From Desarmillaria ectypa (lineage: Eukaryota; Basidiomycota; Agaricomycetes; Agaricales; Physalacriaceae), in NCBI GenBank assembly GCA_030407005.1, contig JAUDYN010000008.1, positions 1,240,001-1,304,000 on the forward strand: 64,000 nucleotides of DNA, written 5' to 3'. The notes beneath the pieces were generated by a model. The model saw only the letters and a list, made by a program, of their open reading frames with translations, was not told the origin of the DNA and ran no database searches. Below, piece by piece: positions 24,554 through 37,593 of the stretch. The translations under genes were made by a program, and so were the position numbers. Every line of letters starts with the position of its first letter. Positions within the stretch are counted from its first letter, which is position 1.

Positions 24554-27500
24554 TACATGAACTGCGCATTTTGCCCTTCACATTGTAATAATCTTTAGTT
24601 TCATCATTTATCAGCATCCTCAACCCCGGACGATTTCGTGATACCTATTCATCAACCTCATTATTACTACGCATTATCCTTCGGGCATCTACTTATCTTT
24701 TTACATCCTTGTTTATGGTTTGCAAGCTACTTCTGGCGGTGTACGAGACTAATTTGAGCGGTTGAAAGCAAAGTAATGCATAGCATCGTATACATACATT
24801 GCGTACATTAAATAAACAAATCAATAAAAAAAATGCAAATACCCACGTATGCCTAACCGGAGCATTTGGAACATGGAAGACGAATCAGTGTGGCTTCTAT
24901 TACTCTCATGCAGCAGATATCGCGGCAGATCAAAACATGGCTGAAACGATTTGGAGGAAAAACAAACAACGGAAACCCCAGATTTGATTGAAAAGAAGGG
25001 CCGTGGCTGCCATGATTGCTCCGCCGCTTAAGGTCAACTGAATTATAAGAAATGGCGCGAAAAGGAAACACCACACCATTGTTTGGGTGGGTCTTTCGCC
25101 TTTAGGTATTTCATTGACTACGGGACACGAGGTCGTGTAGGCAAATCTGTTGATTGATCAGGTACATATGCATATTCTTGCCGCGACTCTTTCTGTCCGT
25201 CACGCCAAAAAGATGCGTGGCGCTGCGAGCCATCGGTACTTCATTGGAGGAATTGAGAGTACCGTAAATGTGAAGATGAAAAAGAACGGATAGGACCAGT
25301 CCTGTAGCGTCCGATGCTCTCCGAACTCCATGAGAACTTCTGGTAATGAAGCGGACCAGGGAAAATAGCATCCGGGTCAGCTGATAGAGATTTACAGCAG
25401 AAGATGTTGCTGAACTTTAGCTGAAGGCCCCGAGACAAAGTATGGTCAAGGCTTCATTGCGTCTCTGTCGCTATGTTAAGACAGGTGTTTAATGTCAAAC
25501 CGCTGCGGTATCCAGAGCGAAGCAATTTTCAAGTCAGAATTATCCGTCTTTCATATAAGGTGCGGATAAGCCTGCCTCGCTTCGCCTTCCTTTCTGAAAT
25601 GCTGGTAGAAGACCCATCGGAAGGATAACAACCGCGGCACGTTTGCGTTACCACGCCCAGAAGGCATGTCATTGACATTGTGAGATTCCGTGGCACACGC
25701 TAACGTCTTCGAGGGAGACCCTGTGTCCTGAAGGAGTTACCTTGATGACTAGAAACTACCTAGTTGAATAGAACTCCATCTAGCAAGATGGGAGCATACA
25801 AATCATTGTACTTTTCCTATCCGATAACCGGTTTTCAATAGTCATTCCACATTAGCAAAGTTCAGCCACTGTCCATCGAAATAACGTACTTTGAAAGTCG
25901 AATTAAGCCATATTTTCTTATTTGTTCCGTCACATCGTTGCAGCTTCGACAGGAAAACCATCTCGGTTCCGGGTGTTCTTCGGTCACGCCAGAGACCATC
26001 GCCCCGTGCAGAGTTTCCGAGTCCTATAAGAACCTATGCTACCGCCGAAGTCTCCGCAGAGCACACTTTGCGCCTGACACACTGTTAACACACGCGAGGT
26101 GCGAAGTGATGACACGAAATATGATGTAAAAGAAAGACGAGACCCAAGCTCCACCGTGTCTTCCTTCACGTTACCAGAAACTGCGCTGAATGAAAACCTA
26201 AAATTAGCTTGAGAAGCAGGGCAGTAGATGCCATATGTGGGCCGTGACGCCCAAGATGTCTGGATAGCACACATATCAGGGAATATTTCGATATGTGATA
26301 GAATGGCTTCACGATTGGCTTAGCGCCAAATAACAGTTGATGCCAGTCCACGAAGTAGAGGAGACTCGGTCATCTTGAGGAGAATTAGAAAGAGATGATT
26401 GCAATGGCAATTGGGACAGACACGCACCGAGATAAAATAGCCGGCGCGCTTTTCTGCTTTCTGTCTATCAAGTCATTGGAGAGAAGGTAAGTATAGCGGT
26501 CTAGATGTTCTTCATTCTCTACAGAGAACCTTACCTTGCTCATACCGAATGTATCAGGAATCCTGTATGTGCTCGTTATGATGGTTACATATCGAAGTAG
26601 AATCATGACGGAAAGTCGTAGTGAGAAAATGATCACAACCTAAAGCAGTGGATATGAATAGCGTTCATCTCAGAGCTATTTGAAGAGTGAATAACAGGCA
26701 GTGAAATGGTTCGGCTTTCAGTGCTGTTGAGGAAGGGCATAGCCTGGACGCTTGTAGGCTAGCCTTGCGAGCAGACCTATGAGAGAGCATCAGCATTAGG
26801 ATATGCAAAGAGATCTTGTGAAGAAGGAAGAACACGGGCCTCCTACTGGGGCTAGTTGTCAACACCAGACTCACCATAATCTTTTGATCATGCTAGTTAA
26901 TAGTAACATTCAAGAAAAACGCACGAGAACAGTCGCCAAATTGTGCGAAGCAAACGTGTGCAGCGCGATGAAGGTCCAGGGTATCATCATGTGTAAGTAT
27001 CACCTAAGTATCACCATGTACGGCAATATTATAGGCAAAAATATTCGGCGTGTTGCTCAAGCGAGCCCACGTCACCCGACACATATGCATACTTAAAGGA
27101 GCTAATACCCAAGGAGTAAGTGATAATCTTTAGCGCTAGCGTGTATGGCCTACGGAAATATGAATGCACAATGATAGGCTGCTGCTTGGCGGGTCTTCAA
27201 TATTGAATTACAGCAGCTGCCATTCACCGGTCTCAGGGCAGACAGAACGTACAATGACGCATGGGAGAGCCGATTCAACGGAAATATATCAACATCCTAA
27301 CCGTACAGGGTGCGGGAGGGTGGGAAGTTGCCACAAAGTAATGGTGCTGGCGAAAAAATGCCACCCTGCTTGAATCTAACGGAAATACATTTTTCATAAT
27401 TAGCATAGTATGACATCGAGTACTCAATATGACAACACACCCAGAAACTGAGTAATTAATGTTCAATGTTGGCAGAGAACAAGAACACAGCGCATTGCCT

Positions 27501-30500
27501 GGTGGTCACACATCGTTCTTCAAGTTGACCTGTCGGCGCACAGATGCATCAGAATGGAACACAACAGCATTGTGGAAGTCTTCACTACAGGCGAACCTAG
27601 ACAGCCACCTCAAGCAAGACGGTAATCTCCGGGAAAATTGGACAGCAACTTTTGAATGATTATGTTTCATTTAGTACATTAGCTATATGCGGATGTTAAG
27701 AAACTCACCATATCAAACACTGAGCGGTTAGCAGTAGAAACCCGTTAAGACCTTGAAAAGGCTGGTACCTCGTCCAGAAGGCGCATACAATTTCGGACGA
27801 GTAACCAGTCACGAAGGGGAAAAGATCCGAAAATGTAGGAATCTATTTGTATCTTTTCATGGGGTGAATGCCGTGCCTTGTACATTTACCCATCGTACTT
27901 CACAGAAATCTAAATGTTGGCCGTTCGAAGATGCTCACATGGTGGCAGTGCATTCAACGGTCACGCTTCACGCTACCAAAAAAGTCAAACGGAGATAACC
28001 TCCGTCTTCTCGAACACTACTACGGCACGACCAACTGACCTCAGTACTTCATTTTGCCGTATCGCAGCAGGTCCCACCGCTATATCCACGCTCCTTACTA
28101 CGAGAACTATGGCATCGGATAATAAGCCTCAAATATGATCCATTCGGCCCGACAACTTTCAAGGATTTAACAGTCTTCAGCTTCCTTGTATCTTCTCTGA
28201 GCTTCGTCGGTGCATCACGGGCCAATCAGATATTCAGTTATCTTGGTGATGCAACTCGAAGCCTAGTCACTGTCATTTTAATACCACGCTTCGACGCCTG
28301 ACGTGGGGAAGAATTACAAGACGATCCAAAACTAAGTGGTTCCTAATACCTATTGTCCATATTGGTACTGATTTGTCGACGACGAACCGACCATCGGGCT
28401 GACGACATGTTACAAGGAAATACTTGGTGGTCTAGAGCATTGGTTCCACTTAACCCTGATTTGTCGATGCCGAAAAACGAATAACCTCTCTTTTGCTTAA
28501 CGAGCATGTACGTCTTCCTTGCATGTGCTCATTTTATCGTGTGACGTCTTCCTAGGAGTCAATCTGTTCTTGAAATTTACGAAAGGAATGGATGTTTATC
28601 AGGGTGAACACGTTCTGCCGTGGAGTTAAAGAATATCCCGCTTCCAGATAGATGCGTAAATCATCGTGAAGAAGCAAGGGTACTGCCTGTTATTACTGCC
28701 GCTTTCCGGGTCTTCTCTTCTGCATACATGCTCGCCTGTCTCCTGGTTAAGGTCAATTGCTCCAGTATCTTTGGCCTACCTTTGTCTTTGCTGCGACATG
28801 ATGATATATGGGCGATGGACACATCTGAACAAATGGGTTTGGGCACATCTCCATCATTAGATAAGTATTCCATCTTCTAACTCCTCTGGATATCCATTCC
28901 ACAAAAAATGTTCATCTATCAACGTCTTCACCTTGATACTCTCCTGGAAGTATGACCAAACGGAATCTTTCTCCTTCGTGACGCATTACTTATTGAGGAT
29001 CGGCTTCCTCCGTAAGTGTACACGCCATATCATAGACACTGACCGACATTGCAATGCAGAATAGTCCCCGTATCTTGGCGGTGCACTCTCGAAGGAAAGT
29101 CGCAGATTCGGAACGGAGGAAGAGTGAGGACCCGGCGAACCGCAGGAGGATGGAAGATCCCGAAGAGAAAATGACTCAGGAGTTGGCACTCTTCTTCCCG
29201 ACAGAGTTTTCACTGCGTCATATCTCTTCAAATTGTCACGTGCTCGTCATCGTCTATAACACAGAATCCGATTCAGAATCGGGTAACGTCACCCCGGATT
29301 ACGCGAGGAACCTCCGATGTTGTTCAGAACCACCGCAGCGCAATGCGGATATAGGAAGCGATGGTCTCCCACTGGCTGGAAAGAGACCGCAGTCGGCATT
29401 TTCGGACCGCGCTACCGATACCCACCTGCCGAAACATGACAAGTTTTAGACCCAGGCCTGCTCGTTCAATGATTTACCGACTTTGGAACACCGGGTTCTC
29501 AAGTATCGGAACTTTATGATGGAGACACTAGCGAGCGAAGAGATTTCGCCTTGTAATGAATGAGGCGGACATCTCCAAGCCCAGGGATCCCTTTTGTGAC
29601 TGTCAGATTTTCACCGACGATGGAACAATTCAATGACTAGCGCGCCTAAGAAAATGTGAAATTACGCGCGTCATGGCTCTTTCCCCGTTTCCCAGGTTTC
29701 CATGGCGCCTAGGAAGTTCTTCAAGTTCCAGTTCGTGAAGACAAGCGTTGTCACTTTGAAGACATGGGCGTATCGTCATCTCCGAATGGGCTGAAGCGGG
29801 TCTTCGGAATATCTCTAAACATGACAGATGGTAAAATAGCTTTGGTAAAGTGAGCGGTTGTCAGTAAGACACCGTATTGCTTCAGTAAAATCTTTCCCGA
29901 CTTGGTTGGAATATGCCTTGAAGCATAATCAGATTATCAAGTTTACTGCGTCAAAGTAGCCGCCGCCAGTGTACTTAACCACGTATGTTGGCATAATCTC
30001 AGTTGGTCGCAGTGGCCAAGTTATGTCCCCAATATTTCATGTCTAGTTGGCGCATATTTGATGGTACCCGAGACAGCCTGCTTACGTCCAGTCTTCACCT
30101 TGCCGAATTTTGAATCTCAAACTCGTTACTTTTACACGCAGTGAAGAAACACGTCGACTTGGTTAGTGCCCCGCTAAAGGACCTTTGCTATGTAATTTTT
30201 TGACAGTTACTATAGGTCGACGTCTACATAGACAAGGTCAACTGGTTCGTAAACTGTGATGAACCTACAATTGGCGGGCCTCAATGGAAGTGACATCTGC
30301 GTTCCTCGCTCGGCTTGTGGTCACCAAGTACATAAACTCTCTATGTAAAAGGGTTCGTGAGTAAGGACATGCTCTGCACCACTTCGAATGGGGATCGTTT
30401 CGCTCTCACTCTGCTTCCCACATCTTACGCTGGAATAAGAGCGAAGGGCGGCGCACTACATGTTCTCATACGGTGCCTCTTATTCGAACCTTCCATTCCA

Positions 30501-31678
30501 CAGGCCTGACTGTTGTCGCATCTGGTGGCGCCCGAGCGTTTATTTGTTTTTCTTCAAACATCTGATGCAGCTTCAATTTCAACGATCCCTGGCTCTTGTT
30601 CCTGAACTTTGTTTGGGAGACACTGAGCACTCATGATACCGAATCATTTCGGGCGCGGCTGCTGTGAGTGTTCCGCTTACTCCCATTGCAAGATAACTTG
30701 CAACTATCTGTTAGCCAGAATTTGTGATGCGAGTCCATTTCATCTACCCAGCATACGCTATTCTATGTGAACTTTCACATGGGGTCCGGGGAATGGATTC
30801 GAACAACTGTTGATTTGGGGTGCCTTTTGTTAACGAGTGATGGGTCCTTCAAAACTTTCATAGTATCGGTATGCCAATTGTGTTAATCACCTTTGTCAGT
30901 CTCGGCTAGATGTTTTCAGCCATGGTCAACACTTCATGCCACCCTCAAACTTAAAACGGGACAACGTATCGAAGTTTAATAGACGTTAAATCCTGCGATC
31001 CCATCATACATCTTACTGCAATGCCTGCAAAGGTAGGGGATACCGGCTGAGATCAAGATGCTCTTTCCATCGAAACGCTGCCCTGCGATGTGATGCATCA
31101 CGCAGTCGAGAACCATTTCTCAGCGAGGCGGTGTCACTAGTGGACAACGTGACGATACACTTTTCGTCCGGCCGTGACCGTCTCAGCCTCAATATTTATA
31201 GAAATATGCGATATTCTCTCGACGTCGGGCCTTTATAGGCTGTAGGAAAGTACCCAACTTCGGTTCATTGTAGGTTCAAGAACGGCAGTTGTCAATGAGC
31301 GGCGTTGGATTTTGATCAGCATCCACACATTGTATGGCATGTGATTCCCCTCGCCCAACTTTCACTATTAGTTTCGCGACAAAATCCAGTCAGCGCTGTT
31401 TGAAAATCGACTGCCTCGAAGTGCAGGTTTGTTTCATTTTTGGTACATTCAGCCTGCGTGTGTTTCATGAGGGGGGCATTCGGAGTATCAACCCCTCCCA
31501 TCACGAACTCAAGTTACCTTGATCATAGATGGGCGCTCACGGAAAAAGTTCTCACAGATTCTCACATATTAGAATTAGCTTTCGTCCCTTTCTCCATCTC
31601 ACGTCCCTTGTTCTTCTTGTCTTTCTTTTCCCTCTCCGATTCCCCGCTGGTCGACCCTCAAAAAGGCTTTGCTTCTCA
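24554..31678. other. Seven-kilobase region without a supported gene
   Basis: All reading frames are short and unlinked by plausible splice sites. The longest (plus, 29054-29449, 131 codons) is Arg- and Ser-rich without a recognisable domain. Hydrophobic minus-strand frames near 26.4-26.9 kb could be remnants of a membrane-protein gene, but I cannot join them. I saw no terminal repeats, transposase motifs or tRNA. It may be decayed sequence or hold noncoding transcripts. Confidence 0.5.
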
Positions 31679-33560
31679 ATGGTCGCGTATAACCCCGTCC
31701 TTCGTGGCAAGTGGACGTTGAAGAAGTTCAATGCCACCGTGATCAATGACATCTGGCCGGAGGTGTTGTTCTTCACTGCCGTGGCAACCAGTAAAATTCT
31801 GCTCATGCACCAGTTTTTCGTCGTTTTAACCTATATTTTGCGCAGTGATGACGTTTGTGTCTATCAAAACACCACATTCTTTGGCGGTTAACCCGCAATT
31901 GTTGACTGTACTGGGTACTGTCCTCGGTTTGGTAATTTCGTTCAGGACATCCTCTGCATATGAGAGGTCCGCTGTCATTTATTTCTGGTTCAGTTCGTTA
32001 TCTGATAGATGCTGTTAGATATCAGGATGGAAGGAAAATGTGGTCAAATATATCGATCACTTCTCGGAATCTTGCCCAAATGGTGCGTTCTGTCCTCGAA
32101 AACAAGCCTCACCTTAGGACTGACATCACGTTAGATTTGGATTCATATTCCCAATGATAGACCATTGAGACAAGACGGATCGAAGCAGACGGTGCTCGAG
32201 AGTATCATCGAGAAGAAGACGATGATAAATTTGATTCAAGCGTTTTCTGTTTCTGTCAAGGTACCTTTTATTTGAGTCCCTGTCACTACGTCCCTCTAAT
32301 CCTTACTTTTCTCGGATAGCATTTCCTACGAGGAGAGGCTGGGGTCTATTATGAAGACCTGTATCCTCTCATCTCGTTGCTGCCCAAATTTGCATCGGAA
32401 GCGGCAACGAACTATACCGACATGCTACCCCTCTGGCAAGCATCCGAAGAAGATGAGCACCCCTATGACCACAAAATCCACGCTACGCCATCTTCAAGAT
32501 CTGAATCGGCCCCTCCCAGTCTTTCGGCCTCTCCTGCCCCGTCGTCGTTAGGCTGGCACTCGTTCGGAAAACGTACGCCAAAACCCAAGACGTTCGACCC
32601 GGAGAAAGCTCTTCCTACTGTCTTCAGTCATCGACCCCTCAAACCTGCTCGCAACCCTCCGAAGACCAGTATTTACGATTATATTCCCTTCCTTCTTATT
32701 TTCAAATGGATCGTAAAACAATTCACTCGAAAGGAGAAGAGCGTGATTGAGAGCACATCACGGAATGCTCTCGGAAGAAAAATTAGGCCAAAAATCGAAG
32801 AAAGCAATGTGCCCTTACAGATTACCATCTATCTGTCGGATTATGCGAATTGTCTGCATTTCTCTTCTCGGGGTTCTGTTGTTTGCTAAGCTATTTCACA
32901 GATATCATGCGTTCTGGCGTCCTTCAGCCACCCATTGCAGCTGGCATTGTCAATAACATTGGCGCACTCCAAGACACGCTGACCAACCTTGGACGAATCG
33001 CGAACACACCGCTTCCATTTGCATATCAAATGCATCTGCGAATGTCCCTTTGGATGTACCTGTTCCTCCTTCCCGTTCGTCGTCTCTTTTTTGCTCTTAT
33101 CTCCTCTGACATCGCTCTGGGCAGTTCCAAATCTTCGATAACTTCAAATACCTGACGATCCCCGGAACGGCGTTTTCATCCTTCCTTCTACTCGGTTTCC
33201 TCGAAATTGGCCAGGAAATGTATGTAATAACACTGCTGAAGAAGAACGGGTATTCATCATTCCATCAGTGAGAATCCGTTTAATTATGATCTCAACGACC
33301 TAGACCTCGACGGATTTTGTCTGTCTATGCAACGAGAACTTCAGGAAATTACTGCCCACCCGCTGCCAGACCCTTCTTCCTTTATCTTCACTGCCTGGAA
33401 CCAACCTTTCGCACCTGGAGATCGGCGTACCGCAGCTGAACTTGTCAAGGGCCAAACAGAATACCAACACGCTGAGGACGAACGCCGGGGGATGAGAAGC
33501 ATCAAGCAGACGCTTCTGCGCAGCTGGAGGGACACAGATGACATGACTAGAGAGAAGTGA
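31679..33560 (+). CDS. Bestrophin-like (RFP-TM / UPF0187) anion channel protein
   Basis: Members of this family form chloride or other anion channels. The ATG at 31679 gives MVAYNPVLRGKWTLKKFNAT followed by INDIWPEVLFFTAVAT. An intron with a split codon leads to MMTFVSIKTPHSLAVNPQLL and then LGLVISFRTSSAYER. The next joins give YQDGRKMWSNISITSRNLAQ and IWIHIPNDRPL. SAYERY-x-GRKMW is the family's key motif. A hydrophilic Ser/Pro-rich loop (about 32.45-32.65 kb) precedes later membrane segments (for example SAFLFSGFCCLLSYFTDIM). Next come GVLQPPIAAGIVNNIGALQD, a TM segment, and NPFNYDLNDLDLDGFCLSMQ, matching the conserved NPFxYDxNDLDLD calcium-clasp-like region. Splices checked are in frame, and the stop is at 33560. 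Confidence 0.88.
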
Positions 33561-33720
33561 AAAGCATGACCCTTCAGCTGACTTATTGGTTATGAAAGGT
33601 CGGCTGGTTCGACCATTCTGGGGCTGCTCTTTATTGGTATTTTAGAAGTGAACTGCTGCTGTTGCATAATACATATAATGACAATACAAATACAAGGAAA
33701 ATAGCTAAGTCAACGACACT

Positions 33721-34827
33721 TTATGAGCTTAAAGTCAAAGTTTTCTTGAACCACTCTACGGTCTGCTGCAATGCGCCTTCATATGCCTCCTTCACCTCAG
33801 GATAGTCGGTATTTGGGCGCGCTGCAAAACCGTGGGTTGTGCCTTCACGAGATATGTCAGTAAGAATGTTCCAGTGACATGAAAGAACTGACCCTTATAG
33901 TCTCTGAACTCATACACAACTCCGTCATTCCGTTCAGCCATGGCTGCTTCTGCCTTCAATCGGAAGTCATGACTGACGATCATGTCATCTAAAAAATATC
34001 GGAGCTAGATGTTGGCTGCATCATGAGCTGACGTACCCTCAGCACATACCCAAGAAGAAGGAACCTAGACAAATCCAGTTGAATGGAAACGGGTGACGCT
34101 AAGTGGAGAGTATGACCTTGATGGCTTTCAGCTCATTCATACTATATTTTCCGGGATGGCAGATGACAAGGGTATCGAACAGCCCAGTGGCTCCAAACCT
34201 AATGGCAGTGGCTCCACCAAAGCAATACCTGAACCGAGTGAAAGTCTGTAAGTATAGAGAACTGTATTATCCGGAACTTTACATACCCCGCTGCCCCGAT
34301 TTTATCATAATTCTTCGTCGATTTGAGTTTATCCATGAACTATAATGAAGACATAAGCATTAAAAAGTCCGACTACTGGTCCCAAAAGATACGGACACTT
34401 CGAACTCTCTGATCGGTAACCGAAGGCCTATTACGGTATATAGCCGGAAGAGTGGGTAAGGCGACCCAAATGATGTTTATCCACCCCCACAGGGAGGGCC
34501 TTTGGCCTGCGCGTTCTGGCATCATCATCTGTTCTGGCCTGACGGGTGGATTTCCTGAACAAGTAACATCCAGGGTCGAGAATGGAGAAAAAAAATCTCA
34601 CCATCGAACAAGTCGGGAACCCATACGTCGCATCCCAGCTGCTCTGAGAAGAAATCTGCTAGAAGCTTGGGATTGGGAAGGCCAAGACCAAAGATATCGG
34701 TCAGTAGCACCACAGCGTGGGACGAATCAGTGGGACCACTAGCTAAGTATGCTCCATTAACGTCCGAGAGTGTTCCTTTGGGCTCGCCAGATAGGGCTGC
34801 GCCTTTATAACAGTCCGGACAGCTCAT
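33721..34827 (-). CDS. Dienelactone hydrolase family protein (copy 1)
   Basis: This is an alpha/beta-hydrolase of the carboxymethylenebutenolidase type, which opens lactones in aromatic degradation; fungal homologues have broad substrate ranges. The start at 34827 gives MSCPDCYKGAALSGEPKGTL, then VVLLTDIFGLGLPNPKLLAD and CDVWVPDLFDG. After an intron the exon begins NPPVRPEQMM. Later exons hold the nucleophile motif YCFGGATAIRFG (Cys replaces the usual Ser), an acidic region DDMIVSHDFRLKAEA, and the histidine motif TTHGFAARPNTDYPEVKEAY. The end is EWFKKTLTLSS with the stop at 33723-33721. All three catalytic elements (Cys, Asp, His) appear present. It lies directly downstream of a second, similar copy on the same strand. 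Confidence 0.9.
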
Positions 34828-35118
34828 TGTGGGTGTGGGAGTAATAGCGAAGAGGCAAACTCGAATGATGCAGGGAACTTAGGGGTGTCCTAATTAGCTT
34901 AACGATCACGTGAATATGTTCACGCTCGGACCATGATCGCGATTTGCGAGCGGGGGAAACTAAGATGATTCAGAATATACATATAAAAGTATTTCGTACA
35001 AAAATAAAGAACAGAATGGTCTCGAAGATCAAACTTAAATATTATCATATCAGGTTAAAGCATTCAAAAACACAATACGCACAAAAATATGGTATATGTG
35101 GGCCTGTACCTAATGGAA

Positions 35119-36227
35119 TTATTGGTCCAGTAACGTCTTCTTCAACCATTCAACAGTCTGCTGCAAAGCAGCCTCAAAACATGCCTTAACTTCTGGGTAG
35201 GCCAGGTTTGGACGAGCTGCAAATCCATGAGTGGTCCCTGGAAAGTCATTGGTTTCGCATTGAACGCTGTGATGTAGCCTAAAGACGTACCCTTGTACTC
35301 AATGAACTCATACTCTACAAAGTTATCTTTCCCCTGTCTTCCCGCAAATTCTGCTTCAGCAACGGCGCGCGCGGCAGGTGTGAAGTACCTGTCCTCTGAA
35401 AGTACAAGTTAGACTACTCCCAGACGCACAAATCAAGACCAGCAAAACCTTCAGCGCAAGCCCACGACGAAGGTACCTGGGACCATGTCAGTCTTCCTGA
35501 CAAAATTTCTCTGGAGATGAATACCTTGAGAGCCTTAAGCTGTCCAATGGACAGTTTACCGGGATGACATACAACGATGGTATCGACAAGGCTCCTGCCT
35601 CCGATCCTCACAGCAACACTTCCTCCGAAGCAGTATCTGGAGGCAGTAGAGTTGATTTCCGAGTGAAAAGGAACTATAAGGAGACTAACCCGACGGCGCC
35701 TAGCTTTTCGTACTTTTTCTCCACTTTCAGCCTTTCTATGAACTGAGATCGCGCGTCAGAGGATAATCATTGTAAATATTCAGCTACGCACCGTGGTCAC
35801 CCTCTGATCCACCACACTTGACCGGCTGCGAATAAATAACGGAAAACGTCTCAATATAAGCCAGAGAAATGAGAGATATCCAAAGAATCCCAATTTCTCT
35901 CCAACACGTTCTGGGCTTTTCATTTCATGCACTTCAACAGGAGGCTTGCCTATGGGGAAACATTGTAGGTAACATGAGACACTCAATCGATAGATCGAGC
36001 TCACCGTCGAAAAGATCCGGGACCCATACGTCGCATTTCAGCTGTTCAGCAAAGAAGTCTGCGAGAATCTTGCTATTTTTCAGTCGAAGACCAAAGATAT
36101 CTGTGAGCAATAGCACAGCATGCGTCGAGGGTTCGGAACTTTGCGCATAGTAGGCCCCCTGAATGGATATCGTTCCTGTTGGCTCACCAGCCAAGATTTC
36201 GCCTTTGAAACAATTTGGGCAGCTCAT
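35119..36227 (-). CDS. Dienelactone hydrolase family protein (copy 2)
   Basis: A paralogue of the preceding gene, with the same intron layout. The start at 36227 (MSCPNCFKGEILAGEPTGTI) aligns with copy 1; an in-frame ATG nine bases earlier (36236) is possible. Next come TDIFGLRLKNSKILADFFAE, CDVWVPDLFDG and, after an intron, KPPVEVHEMKSPERVGEKLG. The nucleophile exon has YCFGGSVAVRIGGRSLVDTI, followed by a segment with PSSWACAE. The end is GTTHGFAARPNLAYPEVKAC through QTVEWLKKTLLDQ, with the stop at 35121-35119. The head-to-tail order and shared motifs indicate tandem duplication followed by divergence. It appears intact. Confidence 0.9.
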
Positions 36228-36442
36228 CGTACACAAGAGGGGATGGCAAGGAGCCCTTTAGAATGATACATTTACATGCCGGAAGATTGCGCACACTTTA
36301 TGGCGAACGGATGAACGGATGGAAAATGTCCAGTCATCGTATTCACGTCAGACATTCAGAATTGGCAGCCACAACCATCAAACACGGCCCAGCTAAGGTT
36401 CCGTTTTGCTAATCTATTCGTGTTTCCTTTCTATATTTTCAG

Positions 36443-37593
36443 CTCCACGAAATCGATGCCAAAGGGAGTTTGTTGTTAAATTCATTTTGCCGAAGAACAT
36501 CGGACAATAACACATATAGCCTGTGTCATTCTCACATCCATCTCGACAAGTGCTTCATTCTCGACCGCTGTAAATGTGAAATCGGGTATGCTCTCTTGGT
36601 CCTTAGCATCAATATCTGGCATGCTATGAACAAGAGATTTTGCCGGGGCCATGAGGGTAACAGCTCGCTCCAAGCAGGATTTTCGTTATGATCCAGACGA
36701 TCTTCTTCGGCGCGGAAGACGCCTTTATACGCGAAAGTATCGAATGTGGCGTTACTTCAATGCGAGCCCATGTCGAGGTCGACTCCATCGTTGGGCTATC
36801 CTGTCTCACAGCGGCGGTCAGATTGAGGAACGAATTCAAAACAACGTGTAATGTACAGATCGCTGGTTAGCTCTCGCTCCTTTCTTTATTATGAATATGG
36901 CTCATTGTAGCAGTATTCGCGCAAGAACCATCGTTTGATTTGCCTGCGGACACAACGCCCGGTTCCAATTATCACTTTCTGAAGCAGGCTTTCAAAGATC
37001 CTGAAGTAGAAGCCGTTGGTTCGGCCCCTTACGTCGAGTCAAATGTCACCCAAGCGAAGAAAAATATAATTCTGGTCCTGGAGCTAGCAGCTCGAATGGG
37101 TCTGCACGCCGACTTTCACCTAGACTATAATACAGATCCAAATATCGAGCCGCTTATTTGGGAGGTTATCCGAGAGGCGAAGAGAATCGGCAGTTGGATT
37201 CCCACTGACGGTAAATCGTACCGTGGAGTAACCGTAGGTCATGCGGCTCGTTTACAACTGTTTACTCTGGACCAATGGCAAGAACTTAAGGAGGCTATCG
37301 GAAAGCTCCCCATTACCCTTGTCGGTCTACCGAACTCCAACCTGTATATGCAAGGCCGTGGGGATATGGATAAACCTCTCGGACCGCCAAGAAGCACACT
37401 CCCCGTTCCTTACATCGCTCGTAAATACGACTTACAGATCGCCATGGGCGTCAACAACATCGAAAACGCGTTTACGCCTCAAGGATCGGTGGATCCGCTT
37501 GCCTTGTGTACCCTCGGTGTTGCGCTCTTCCAGTCTGCCGCTCCAAGAGATATCAAGACCCTGATGGTCAGTAGCTTCAACATTGTCAACTAG
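36443..37593 (+). pseudogene. Amidohydrolase (cytosine-deaminase-like metallo-hydrolase), frameshifted
   Basis: The homologous part contains CHSHIHLDKCFILDRC (the HxH metal-binding motif), then DFAGAMRVTARSKQDFRYDP after a 49-base intron. The frame then changes near 36724: DDLLRRGRRL is in one frame, but RESIECGVTSMRAHVEVD is in another, one base apart, at a CTTTATA run. After an intron the protein continues VFAQEPSFDLPADTTPGSNY, RMGLHADFHLDYNTDP (metal-binding HADFHLDY), GVTVGHAARLQLF and MGVNNIENAFTPQGSVDPLA, and ends SSFNIVN at 37593. No intron explains the shift without deleting conserved sequence. I could not find a convincing first exon with ATG upstream of 36443, which also points to decay. 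Substrate unknown. A sequencing error at the T run is the alternative. Confidence 0.7.

Noticed and set aside
29054..29449. 131-codon plus-strand frame in the gene-poor block
   Set aside because: Arg/Ser-rich without recognisable motif, no neighbouring exons with consistent frame; could be chance.
30470..30500. tRNA B-box-like string (GGTTCGAAT on minus)
   Set aside because: No matching A-box, acceptor stem or T-arm pairing could be found around it.
32900..33170. Break in the bestrophin-like gene where frames change
   Set aside because: The frame changes coincide with good GT-AG introns, and the conserved blocks continue in order.
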